From assembly GCA_903856995.1 (NCBI GenBank), contig CAIODK010000165.1, forward strand, positions 1-35,733: a stretch of DNA of 35,733 nucleotides, given 5' to 3'. Below the pieces are notes generated by a model. It saw nothing but the letters and a program-made list of their open reading frames with translations. It was not told where the DNA came from and searched no databases. Both the position numbers and the translations under genes were made by a program. Below are positions 1 through 7,204 of this stretch, one piece after another. The stretch is from an uncultured Burkholderiales bacterium. Lineage in GTDB: Bacteria > Pseudomonadota > Gammaproteobacteria > Burkholderiales > Burkholderiaceae_C. The first letter of the stretch is position 1, and each line of letters begins with the position of its first letter.

Positions 1-24
1 GGCAAGGATGGCGAGCTTCTTCAT
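1..24 (-). CDS. Start of the next Liv transporter gene (probably livM), cut by the window edge
   Basis: An ATG on the minus strand at 24 opens a frame reading M-K-K-L-A-I-L-A to the window edge. It overlaps the livH stop codon in an ATGA arrangement (ATG at 24-22, TGA at 23-21), which suggests translational coupling. Only eight codons are visible. The identity as LivM, the second permease subunit, is inferred from the usual livK-livH-livM order, not from sequence similarity. Confidence 0.5.
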
Positions 25-896
25 ACTTTTCGCTCCACTTTTTTACCCAACAAGCCCTGTGGCTTGAACAAAATCACGACCATGAAAATGATCAAGGCCA
101 CCGCGTCTTTGTACGCAGGAGAAATGTAGGCCGCAGCCAAGTTCTCGCAGACCCCCACAAGCAAACCGCCCAACAAGGCGCCGCGTGAGTTGTTGAAGCC
201 GCCGATGATGGCGGCGAAGAAGGCCTTGTTACCCAAGGACCCCCCCATGTCGAACTTCGCGAGGTAAGTCGGCGTGACCAAGATGGCAGCAGCCGCAGCC
301 AACAACGCATTGATAGCGAAGGTATAAAAAATCATGCGAGGTACGTTGATGCCCAACACCGAAGCGCTTTCAGTGTTTTGCGCGACCGCCTGCATGGCAC
401 GACCCGTGACGGTTTTAGCCAAGAACGCTTGCGTGACTAACACCAAGGCAATCGCAAAGGCAAAGGTACCAATGTCGGTGGCGGAAATGGTCACACCGGC
501 AATGTTGTAGACCTCATCTGGAAACAGATTGGGGAAAGGTTGCGGCTCAGCACTGTAGCCCGCACGCACCGCATTGCGCATGGCGATGGACAAACCAATG
601 GTCGCCACCACGATGGGCATCATGCCGAACTTGAAGAGTGGGTCCACCACGCCGCGTTTGAACAACCAACCCAAGACGATGACCGACAACACACAACTAC
701 CAACAAAGCTCAACACCAACGGGAAACCCGCAGACAAAAAGCCAAGCATCATGAATGCGGGCAGCATCACAAACTCGCCTTGCGCAAAGTTAATGGTGCC
801 CGAAGCTTGCCAAAGCAACGTAAAGCCTAAGGCCGCCAGCGCATAAATGCTACCAGTGGCAAGGCCACTGAAAAAGAGTTGTAGGAAGTCGGTCAT
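21..896 (-). CDS. livH: Branched-chain amino acid-type ABC transporter permease, LivH family
   Basis: The 291-residue product is a polytopic inner-membrane permease of the LivH family, usual length about 290-310. The N-terminus (L-F-S-G-L-A-T-G-S-I-Y-A-L-A-A-L-G) and the segment T-I-N-F-A-Q-G-E-F-V-M are typical LivH signatures. Several hydrophobic segments follow, and the conserved G-R-A-M-Q-A-V-A-Q loop near residue 168 is the expected contact for the ATPase subunit. The gene starts 13 bases after the receptor gene livK and overlaps the next gene by 4 bases, so it is part of a liv operon. In Comamonadaceae such transporters often carry aromatic or alicyclic acids instead of amino acids. Given the neighbouring catabolic genes, that is the more likely substrate class here, but this is inference. 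Confidence 0.9.
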   Translation of the reverse strand: MTDFLQLFFSGLATGSIYALAALGFTLLWQASGTINFAQGEFVMLPAFMMLGFLSAGFPLVLSFVGSCVLSVIVLGWLFKRGVVDPLFKFGMMPIVVATIGLSIAMRNAVRAGYSAEPQPFPNLFPDEVYNIAGVTISATDIGTFAFAIALVLVTQAFLAKTVTGRAMQAVAQNTESASVLGINVPRMIFYTFAINALLAAAAAILVTPTYLAKFDMGGSLGNKAFFAAIIGGFNNSRGALLGGLLVGVCENLAAAYISPAYKDAVALIIFMVVILFKPQGLLGKKVERKV

Positions 897-909
897 AGGG
901 ATTCAGGTG

Positions 910-2055
910 TTACTTCTTAGCGCTCAAAGCGGGCAAAGTGGCGGTCACTACTTGACGACCGTTCTTCACTTCAATCAAGAAGCTTTCGCGGTCGAGGTCA
1001 CCGTTGGCATCAAAGCTCACATCCATGATGACACCGGGGTTCTTCTTGGCGCTGATGTTGATGCCATGCAAAGCTTGTGCAACGGCCTTGCGATCAAGCT
1101 TGCCTACTTTTTCGATGGCGGCTTTCAGAACATACACACCGGTGTAGCCCTTGATGCCGTTGTGGTCAGAAATGCTGCCATAGGCTTGGTAGTACTTGGC
1201 TTTGAACTTCAACATTTCTGGGTTAGGCGCGTCCACGGTCAAGCCCACGTGAGCGATCGCGCCGTTGGCGGCATCACCGGCCAACTCAATTACTTTTTGG
1301 CCCGTCAAGGTGGTCTCACCGATCACGGGTTTGGTCCAACCTTGCTTTTTCAATTCGCGCAACAAACGTGCGGACTCTTCTTCGTTGGTGTACGCAAAAA
1401 TCGCATCAGCGTTGCTTTGCTTGGCCTTCAACACCGCGGCAGAGAAGTCAATTTGACCGGCATCTGTTGAGATATCAGCCACCACTTTGGTAGGTCCACC
1501 TTCAAGCAATTTCGCCAACGTGTCACGGCCGCCTTTGCCGAAGTCGTTGTTCACATAAATCACAGCCAAGGTCTTGGCTTTGGTGTTGATGAACTTCGCC
1601 AACTTAGGAAATGAGGAGCTTTGACCAAACGCCGTGCGGAACACGTAAGGGTTACCTTGTGCCGTGATGGAGGCTGCTTCGCCCCCCGTGAAGTTAGGCA
1701 CTTCGCCCCGCTTGGATTCGGCCATAGAGACCATGATGGAGCCCGAGTACACAGGGCCAAAAATGGCGAACACGCCATCGTCCACTGCTTTTTGAGTCAA
1801 ACCCTTGGCAACGCCTGGGTTGGTTTGCGTGTCGACGGTGTAGCTGTCGATTTTTTTACCCAAGATACCGCCGTTGTCGTTGATCTCTTTGACCGCCAAC
1901 TCGACGCCATTTTTAAACACTGTGCCAGCGGTGGTGCCTGGACCTGACAGTTCGACAATGTTGGCAATTTTGATCGTCTGCTGCGCGTGCGCGATGCCGG
2001 CCAGCGCAAAAATAGCGGCGGCGGCAACAGTCTTCAGGGTGGTGCGTTTATTCAT
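910..2055 (-). CDS. Periplasmic substrate-binding protein of a Liv-type ABC transporter
   Basis: The 381-residue protein belongs to the LivK/leucine-binding (type I periplasmic binding protein) family. A classical signal peptide is visible: a basic N-terminus, a hydrophobic core, and a likely cleavage after A-H-A at residue 24. The mature part starts with the family pattern I-K-I-A-N-I-V-E-L-S-G-P-G and continues with V-F-A-I-F-G-P-V-Y-S-G. It captures the ligand in the periplasm for LivHM. A good ribosome site (AAAGAGGAG) lies upstream of the ATG. It is the first gene of the operon, and its promoter region is shared with a divergent IclR-type regulator. The ligand is unknown; the clustered ring-oxidising enzymes suggest a cyclic carboxylic acid. 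Confidence 0.88.
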   Translation of the reverse strand: MNKRTTLKTVAAAAIFALAGIAHAQQTIKIANIVELSGPGTTAGTVFKNGVELAVKEINDNGGILGKKIDSYTVDTQTNPGVAKGLTQKAVDDGVFAIFGPVYSGSIMVSMAESKRGEVPNFTGGEAASITAQGNPYVFRTAFGQSSSFPKLAKFINTKAKTLAVIYVNNDFGKGGRDTLAKLLEGGPTKVVADISTDAGQIDFSAAVLKAKQSNADAIFAYTNEEESARLLRELKKQGWTKPVIGETTLTGQKVIELAGDAANGAIAHVGLTVDAPNPEMLKFKAKYYQAYGSISDHNGIKGYTGVYVLKAAIEKVGKLDRKAVAQALHGINISAKKNPGVIMDVSFDANGDLDRESFLIEVKNGRQVVTATLPALSAKK

Positions 2056-2126
2056 GGATGTCTCCTCTTTGGGGTTTAAATTGTGCTGTTAGATGACTGC
2101 TAGGGATGGTGAAAAAGTCAGCAAAC

Positions 2127-2145
2127 CATCCAAAGTATTTGGATG
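2127..2145. promoter_or_regulatory. Perfect inverted repeat in the divergent livK/iclR promoter region
   Basis: The sequence CATCCAAA-GTA-TTTGGATG is a perfect 8-bp inverted repeat with a 3-base centre. It lies between the livK start and the divergent IclR gene, and no T-run follows it. A regulator binding site is more likely than a terminator. The most probable binder is the adjacent IclR protein, but this is inference. Confidence 0.45.
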
Positions 2146-2193
2146 TATGAAATTTAAATGCAAACACCTGAATTGACAGGGATATTTGACTTA

Positions 2194-2235
2194 TTCGCGC
2201 GATTAACGAACGCTTATGTGCGATCATCGATCGCA
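2194..2235. promoter_or_regulatory. Candidate operator with two dyads just before the IclR gene
   Basis: Two dyads sit side by side: TTCG-N9-CGAA (2194-2210) and TGCGAT-CATCG-ATCGCA (2219-2235). PcaU/PobR-type IclR regulators bind G/C-rich dyads of this kind close to their own start. The second dyad lies between two possible start codons of the regulator gene (2216 and 2261), which favours the downstream start. Confidence 0.35.
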
Positions 2236-2260
2236 TCTCGGGTTTCCCCTTGGACCGCTT

Positions 2261-3043
2261 ATGAACACACTTTTGACGCATCACACGCCCATCGATAAAA
2301 AGGACTGGATCGCTGGCCTCGACAAAGGGTTGGCCATGCTGCAAACCTTTGACGAGTACAACCCGCGGTTGACCGCCACACAAGCAGGACAGCGTTGCGG
2401 TTTGACGCGCACCGCCGCACGACGCTATTTGTTCACCCTCTTGAGTTTGGGCTTCGTGGCCAGTGACGGTAAGTTGTTTTGGCTCACGCCCAAGGTGATG
2501 CGCTTGGGTCAGTCGTACTTGGAATCGGTGCGCTTGCCGCGCATCGTGCAACCGTCGCTGCAACGTTTGGCGATGGGCACACAGGAAATTTCGTTTGTCG
2601 CCGTACTCGACGGCTACGACTTGGTTTACATCGCGCGCAATGGGCAAAACCGCAGCATGAACACGAGCTTTGCATTGGGTGCGCGCGTCCCCTGTCACCT
2701 CACCTCGGCGGGTGTGTTGTTGCTTGCCTTGCTGGGCGAAACAGAAGTCGATGCATGGCTTGCCACCCATGAGCTCAAGGCGTTCACGTCGCACACCATC
2801 ACCGACCCCAAGCGCATGCGTACTGAATTGGCGCGTATCCGAGCCCAAGATTGGGCGATGTCCGAGCAACAACTGGACTTGGCTTATCGAGGTGTCGCCG
2901 TACCCTTGCGCGACCACAAAGGCAATGTGCAGGGCGCGCTGACGGTCAGCATGCCCATTCAACTCGAAACCGCCAAGGAGGCGGTTCACCGCGTGTTGCC
3001 CGTGCTGCGCGAAGTTGCACAAAGCCTCAGGCCGTTGATTTGA
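2261..3043 (+). CDS. IclR-family transcriptional regulator (PcaU/PobR-like subgroup)
   Basis: From the ATG at 2261 the protein has 260 residues, normal for IclR regulators. An upstream ATG at 2216 would add 15 residues of unfamilial sequence and would place a dyad inside the gene, so the inner start is preferred. Neither start has a strong ribosome site. The N-terminal winged helix includes the recognition segment C-G-L-T-R-T-A-A-R-R-Y-L-F-T-L. The C-terminal ligand-binding domain has the IclR pattern R-V-P-C-H-L-T-S-A-G followed later by a G-V-A-V-P segment. The helix sequence A-R-R-Y-L resembles activators of aromatic acid genes such as PcaR, PcaU and PobR. The gene is divergent from livKH and convergent, with a 10-base gap, to the TIM-barrel gene. 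It probably controls the adjacent uptake operon. Confidence 0.85.
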   Translation: MNTLLTHHTPIDKKDWIAGLDKGLAMLQTFDEYNPRLTATQAGQRCGLTRTAARRYLFTLLSLGFVASDGKLFWLTPKVMRLGQSYLESVRLPRIVQPSLQRLAMGTQEISFVAVLDGYDLVYIARNGQNRSMNTSFALGARVPCHLTSAGVLLLALLGETEVDAWLATHELKAFTSHTITDPKRMRTELARIRAQDWAMSEQQLDLAYRGVAVPLRDHKGNVQGALTVSMPIQLETAKEAVHRVLPVLREVAQSLRPLI

Positions 3044-3053
3044 AGCTTGCGCT

Positions 3054-3863
3054 TTAGTCATCGCCTAATATTTTTTTAGTTGCATTCAACGCAACCTCGG
3101 CCCAAGCCCTATCTCCCAAGGCAGCGGCACGTTGGAGATCTGGAATTTCCACACTCACCGGCAAGTCCGAAGGCAAGGCTGCAAACAAGCCCGTCACATC
3201 AATCGTGCCCTCGCCCGGCAACAAGCGGTGTTGGCGTGCGGTGTGTATCAACTCTTCGGTGGTGAAGTTCAAACCGGCTTGTGCATCGCACATTTGTGCG
3301 TAGTGCAGCAATGCATGAGGAATCGCTGCGATGTCAGCCAAGCTGGTGGTTGACCGACCAAAGTGCAAGGCGTCCACCAAGATGCCTGCATTCTTGGGGG
3401 TCCCCGCAAGCGTGATGACACGCAATGCAGACTGCGCATCTTTCACACCTGTCCATGGCATGAACTCTAAGTCAGCCGTCAAACCATAAGGCTGCATGAG
3501 CTCACACAGCTGCGCATAGTGCTGCGACAGGCGTTGCTCGTTGATGTCGTCTGCGGCCACCAGCACTGCACGTGCTTTGAGTGCGGCCCCTGCTTCGAGC
3601 AAGGGCCGATGAACGACAGGGTCGAACTGCTCACCAATGCGAATGATTTCAAGGTCATACACCTGCACACCGTTGTCCGCCATACGTGCCAAGGTTTCGC
3701 GCTGCACAGCCACATCGTCAATAAAACTTTGACATGGGCCGCCTGGGCCATTGGGCTGTAAGCGCAAGCCCACAAAACCATAGCCCAGCTCAGCAGCAAT
3801 GCCGATGGCTTGAGGAACCGTTGACGCGCTGGCGGTTAAGTACGCAAGTGAATAGGTGCGCAT
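3054..3863 (-). CDS. TIM-barrel protein of the sugar phosphate isomerase/epimerase superfamily (AP endonuclease 2 fold)
   Basis: From the ATG at 3863 the product has 269 residues, a normal length. The longer upstream frame runs through the preceding gene and is not used. The start M-R-T-Y-S-L-A-Y-L-T is family-like. Candidate metal ligands appear in order: Glu in Y-D-L-E-I, Glu in L-E-F-M-P-W, Asp and His in V-D-A-L-H-F, and Glu in V-S-V-E-I-P. This superfamily includes IolE-like dehydratases, sugar epimerases and 3-dehydroshikimate dehydratases (AsbF/QuiC-type), the last of which make protocatechuate. The gene follows the flavoprotein-NIPSNAP gene by 20 bases and is probably co-transcribed with it. 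A nearby AroE-like enzyme and a protocatechuate operon make a dehydroshikimate-dehydratase-like role attractive, but the sequence alone does not prove it. Confidence 0.72.
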   Translation of the reverse strand: MRTYSLAYLTASASTVPQAIGIAAELGYGFVGLRLQPNGPGGPCQSFIDDVAVQRETLARMADNGVQVYDLEIIRIGEQFDPVVHRPLLEAGAALKARAVLVAADDINEQRLSQHYAQLCELMQPYGLTADLEFMPWTGVKDAQSALRVITLAGTPKNAGILVDALHFGRSTTSLADIAAIPHALLHYAQMCDAQAGLNFTTEELIHTARQHRLLPGEGTIDVTGLFAALPSDLPVSVEIPDLQRAAALGDRAWAEVALNATKKILGDD

Positions 3864-3883
3864 GGTGTGATGCCTTGAATGGC

Positions 3884-6253
3884 TTATTTCAGTGGAGAAA
3901 CAGCGGTGGGCATGGCAATGGTGGACACCATGTTGGTGGTCAAGTTGGCGGGACCGCCTTTGGGCGGCCAAATACCTTGGGCCACGGCATCGGCACGGGC
4001 TTTGCTGCGTGCGTCTAGGGTGGGGTAAGCCCAAATATTGGTAAAACGCAGCGGGCCATCCAAAGCCACCATCGCGATGACGCATGGCGACAGTTTTTCG
4101 CGCGCAGGAATGGCTTGCTCCCACAAATCAATCGTGGGTTGCACACCACCCGGCTTGATGCCATAGGTACGAATTTCGTAAACGGGACCATGGATGCCGC
4201 TCTCAGCACTGGGGCGCACGGGCTTCATCCAAGGAAAGCTTTGGTAGCTGTGCTGCTCCAGCGTTTGGAAGATTTCACCGCAACCAAAAGGGCTGGCATT
4301 CTGCTGCGTGCGTTGGCGCTCAGCTTGCAAGGTGGCCAAGTCATCAAAGCCACGCAACACAACCATTTGATTCAAGACGCCAATGTCAGTGAACCAACAG
4401 CCCAGCAATTCACCTTGCCCTTGGGCCGCAAACGTTTGGACGTTGAGTGCCGCTTGTCCGGCGGTGCCAAATGGCAATGTCATGGTGGCGAGTTCGTAAT
4501 ACATGGGTGAAGTCCTTTTAAAAAATGTGTGTTCGGGTGAGGTGCGGGCCGCATGATGCGCGGCAAGAAAACCAAAGGTCATGGCTGGGCCAAGCGTGAT
4601 ACCACCACTCGGGTAGTTGCCGCCCATCATGCTGGAGAGGTCATTGCCTCCTGCGTACAAACCATCGATGGCCTGCCCATTCGCATTCAACACTTGTGCG
4701 TGTTCGTTGCAACGCAAACCTGCAAAGGTACCCAAGCTACCTGCAACGATGCGCACGGCGTAGAACGGGCCATCTTGCAACGGCGCCATGCATGGATTGC
4801 GCCCCGTGTGGGCGGGGTCGCCTTGCATGCGGTTGTAGGGCGTTTGGCCTTTGGCAAATTCGCCGTCATGGCCAATGTCAGCCATGGTGTTGTAACGCAC
4901 CACGGTGTTTTGCAAACTCACCGCATCGATGCCGCACCGCTCGGCTATCTCGGCCAAGGTATCACCTCTTTGCAAATAACCGTTGGCCAGCATGCCATGC
5001 ATAGGCACAGGCGCAGGCTTGACTGCACCCAAACCCCAGCGACGGATGAAGCGATGGTCGACCACCAGCCACGCTTGCACGGGCTCCCCTTCGGGAAGCG
5101 CCTGAATCAAACCCTGCACGAAGTCGTGGTACGAGTCAGCCTCATTCACAAAGCGTTTGCCAAAGCGTGTGACAGAAATCAAACCGGGCTTGCCACGTTC
5201 AATCAAGTGCGGGAAATGCACCTGAGTGCCATCCGCGCGAAGGACCAAGGACACAGGGGCCAATGCCGCCGCTTGCTTCAAATCCTTAGCAACCACGCCC
5301 CCCGCCGATTCGCCCAAACGCAAACCATCGCCGGTGTTGCCTCTAGAAGCTGCAGAAAAATGTTGTTGCCCTGTGGGGTCGTGCGCCAGTAGTTCACTTT
5401 TGCGTTGTGGGTCATGCGGGAAGCCACCCGCGGCCAACATCACGCCGCGCTTGGCGCGAATGGTTTGCTCTGCGCCGTGATGCATCACTACCGCGCCACG
5501 GACATTGGGGCCATCGGTGATCAAGCGCACGGCAGGGCTGTTCACACGAATGTCCACCCCTGCATCAAATGCTGATTTGGCCAGCGCGGCCACCAAGGCG
5601 TTGCCATTGACCAAGTGCATGCCACGACCATGCCAAACCAAATCCCAAAGATGACGCACCACACGGTTGGTCACGTACAAGAACGAACGCCAGGCGCGCA
5701 TGGCATTAAAAAAGTGACGGATGTCTGCGCCCGACGCAATGCCCATCCCTAAGAAGGTGATCTCATGCAAAGGCGTTTTGAGTTGTTCGATGTGCTGACC
5801 CAACAAGCGACCATCAAACGGGGCAGCGCACACAGATCGGCCGCCCAAGGCCGCGTCTTCGGTACGGCCATGAAAATCAGGAATCGCGTTGCCATCGATG
5901 AACTGCAAGGACGTGTGCGTTTCAAAAAAAAGCACCATGCGAGGACCGTTGCTCAAGAACGTGCGCGCACGCGCCTCCTCAAACTGTTGCCCGAGTTCAT
6001 GGCGCAAATAGGAGAGCGGTTTTTCAATCGGTTCAGCCATGCCGCCTCTGAGCGCCAACACGTTACGCGGGATCCACATCCAACCGCCGGACCATGCCGT
6101 CGTGCCGCCATAGTGCGGATCTTTTTCGACCACGATCACCTTGAGCCCTAAGTGCGCGGCTGTGACGGCCGTGGATAAGGCGCCCGCACCCGAACCGACC
6201 ACGAGCAAATCGCAATCCCAATGCGTCACAGAGGCGGACTTGTCGCTATTCAT
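3884..6253 (-). CDS. Ketosteroid-dehydrogenase-like FAD protein fused in frame to a NIPSNAP-family protein
   Basis: The 789-residue frame has two parts. Residues 1 to about 571 are a flavoprotein of the fumarate reductase/3-ketosteroid Delta1-dehydrogenase family, with the dinucleotide motif V-V-G-S-G-A-G-A and Y-G-G-T-T-A-W-S-G-G near the N-terminus, and G-L-Y-A-G-G-N-D with N-Y-P-S-G-G-I-T-L-G-P-A near its C-terminus. From Met584 on there are two NIPSNAP-like repeats, beginning M-Y-Y-E-L-A-T-M-T and V-Y-E-I-R-T-Y-G. KstD-type enzymes remove hydrogens next to a ring carbonyl. NIPSNAP domains are dimeric ferredoxin-like folds of uncertain role. Relatives normally end near residue 570-590, as does the paralogue at 8019-9791. 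The junction carries a ribosome site and a T6 tract, so this may be two genes joined by a one-base deletion or a sequencing error. Confidence 0.8.
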   Translation of the reverse strand: MNSDKSASVTHWDCDLLVVGSGAGALSTAVTAAHLGLKVIVVEKDPHYGGTTAWSGGWMWIPRNVLALRGGMAEPIEKPLSYLRHELGQQFEEARARTFLSNGPRMVLFFETHTSLQFIDGNAIPDFHGRTEDAALGGRSVCAAPFDGRLLGQHIEQLKTPLHEITFLGMGIASGADIRHFFNAMRAWRSFLYVTNRVVRHLWDLVWHGRGMHLVNGNALVAALAKSAFDAGVDIRVNSPAVRLITDGPNVRGAVVMHHGAEQTIRAKRGVMLAAGGFPHDPQRKSELLAHDPTGQQHFSAASRGNTGDGLRLGESAGGVVAKDLKQAAALAPVSLVLRADGTQVHFPHLIERGKPGLISVTRFGKRFVNEADSYHDFVQGLIQALPEGEPVQAWLVVDHRFIRRWGLGAVKPAPVPMHGMLANGYLQRGDTLAEIAERCGIDAVSLQNTVVRYNTMADIGHDGEFAKGQTPYNRMQGDPAHTGRNPCMAPLQDGPFYAVRIVAGSLGTFAGLRCNEHAQVLNANGQAIDGLYAGGNDLSSMMGGNYPSGGITLGPAMTFGFLAAHHAARTSPEHTFFKRTSPMYYELATMTLPFGTAGQAALNVQTFAAQGQGELLGCWFTDIGVLNQMVVLRGFDDLATLQAERQRTQQNASPFGCGEIFQTLEQHSYQSFPWMKPVRPSAESGIHGPVYEIRTYGIKPGGVQPTIDLWEQAIPAREKLSPCVIAMVALDGPLRFTNIWAYPTLDARSKARADAVAQGIWPPKGGPANLTTNMVSTIAMPTAVSPLK
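4502..4525 (-). promoter_or_regulatory. Internal ribosome site and ATG at the flavoprotein/NIPSNAP junction, preceded by a T6 tract
   Basis: On the minus strand a run of six T (4525-4520) is followed by AAAAGGA (4519-4513), an 8-base spacer and an ATG at 4504 that opens the NIPSNAP part. One more T in the run would create TAA directly after it and end the flavoprotein there. The site can therefore translate a free 206-residue NIPSNAP protein (3884-4504) whether or not the genes are fused. Confidence 0.65.
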
Positions 6254-6264
6254 GGCTTTGAATC

Positions 6265-7080
6265 TCAGGCCGCATAAATGGGTTGCAAGCGCACCTTTCT
6301 TTTGCCACGCGCCAACATGGGCGAAGCACCACTGGCTGCGGCCAACTGTGCAGCGTAAGACAACAAATCCGGAGCAAGGGCCAACATGCGTTCGCGCGTC
6401 AAACGCGCAGAAGGGCCCGCCACACTGATGGTGCCCATAGGCAATTGACCGACTAAACCGACAGGGGCAGCAATGGCATTGAGGCCAGCGGTATAGGTTT
6501 CTTCGGTCAGGCTAAAGCCTTGTTTGCGGGTGTCTTGCAAGACTTTGAGAAATGCCTTCAAGCTTTTGGGGGCGTTGGGGCCAAAGTCTTTCGGCAAACC
6601 CAACCCTTGCTGCGACACCAATGCAAGCGCCTCATCATCCTTCATGGTCGACAACCAAGCCAAACCCGAAGATGAACAACTCAGCCGTGCAATGCTGCCC
6701 ATGTCTGGGTCATAACGCAGGCCTTGGCGCGCCCCTTGTGCGCGTGCCACCCACGTCAGACGGTCACCATCGACCACCGACAAACGCACCAACTCACCGG
6801 TCTGTTCAGCGAGGCGATCGAGCAACGGCTGGGCAATATCAATCACACCGGTTTTGCTCAGGTAGCTCAGGCCCAAGGACACGAGCTTGGTGGTCAATGC
6901 GTACTCGCCTAATTCGCGTGTTTGGCGAACGTAGCCAAAACGAATGAGGTCCACCAGCAAACGGTGCGCTGCGCTCTTGGGCATGTTGAGTTGCTCCGCC
7001 AAAACGGCCAACTCAACGCCCTGCCCTTGTGCTGACAAGAGTTCCAAAATGCCCAAAGTTCTTTCGAGTACGCCGCTCAT
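6265..7080 (-). CDS. IclR-family transcriptional regulator, first gene of the flavoprotein-NIPSNAP/TIM-barrel operon
   Basis: The 271-residue protein has the complete IclR layout. An N-terminal winged helix starts L-E-R-T-L-G-I-L-E-L-L and contains the recognition helix segment N-M-P-K-S-A-A-H-R-L-L. A C-terminal effector domain contains G-S-I-A-R-L-S-C-S-S-S-G-L-A and E-E-T-Y-T-A-G-L-N-A-I-A-A-P. A short basic tail (A-R-G-K-R-K-V-R) follows. Its stop is 11 bases before the flavoprotein start, so both are probably on one transcript with the TIM-barrel gene. The AroE-like gene is transcribed divergently from the same 124-base intergenic region, which has a TGGAA-type dyad. It most likely controls both directions. 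The effector is unknown. Confidence 0.87.
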   Translation of the reverse strand: MSGVLERTLGILELLSAQGQGVELAVLAEQLNMPKSAAHRLLVDLIRFGYVRQTRELGEYALTTKLVSLGLSYLSKTGVIDIAQPLLDRLAEQTGELVRLSVVDGDRLTWVARAQGARQGLRYDPDMGSIARLSCSSSGLAWLSTMKDDEALALVSQQGLGLPKDFGPNAPKSLKAFLKVLQDTRKQGFSLTEETYTAGLNAIAAPVGLVGQLPMGTISVAGPSARLTRERMLALAPDLLSYAAQLAAASGASPMLARGKRKVRLQPIYAA

Positions 7081-7124
7081 CGTGATTTGTATTGGTTCAT
7101 AGTGGACCGCACTTTATCACGAAA

Positions 7125-7172
7125 AATGAATTTCATTCAATAGTTGAACGACGTTCCATTTTTGTATAAACT
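7125..7172. promoter_or_regulatory. Divergent promoter region with an IclR-type operator
   Basis: TTGAACGACGTTCCA at 7144-7158 reads TGGAA-N5-TTCAA on the other strand, which is close to the TGGAA-N5-TTCCA form of IclR-family operators. It overlaps a candidate plus-strand promoter TTGAAC (7144-7149), 17-base spacer, TAAACT (7167-7172). A second dyad, AATGA-ATT-TCATT, lies at 7125-7137. On the minus strand TTGAAT (7140-7135) could serve as the -35 box for the iclR gene. Binding by the adjacent IclR protein is inferred. Confidence 0.5.
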
Positions 7173-7204
7173 GCGACACATTCATTCACTCACTCCTGCT
7201 CACC

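Noticed and set aside
2048-3061. Long minus-strand frame of 337 codons opposite the IclR gene
   Set aside because: It lies fully antisense to a clear IclR protein; its composition (rich in His, Gln and Arg) is that of a mirror frame and it has no family motif.
4553-5392. Plus-strand frame of 279 codons inside the flavoprotein gene
   Set aside because: Antisense to the FAD domain with conserved motifs; it exists because the real gene has strong codon bias.
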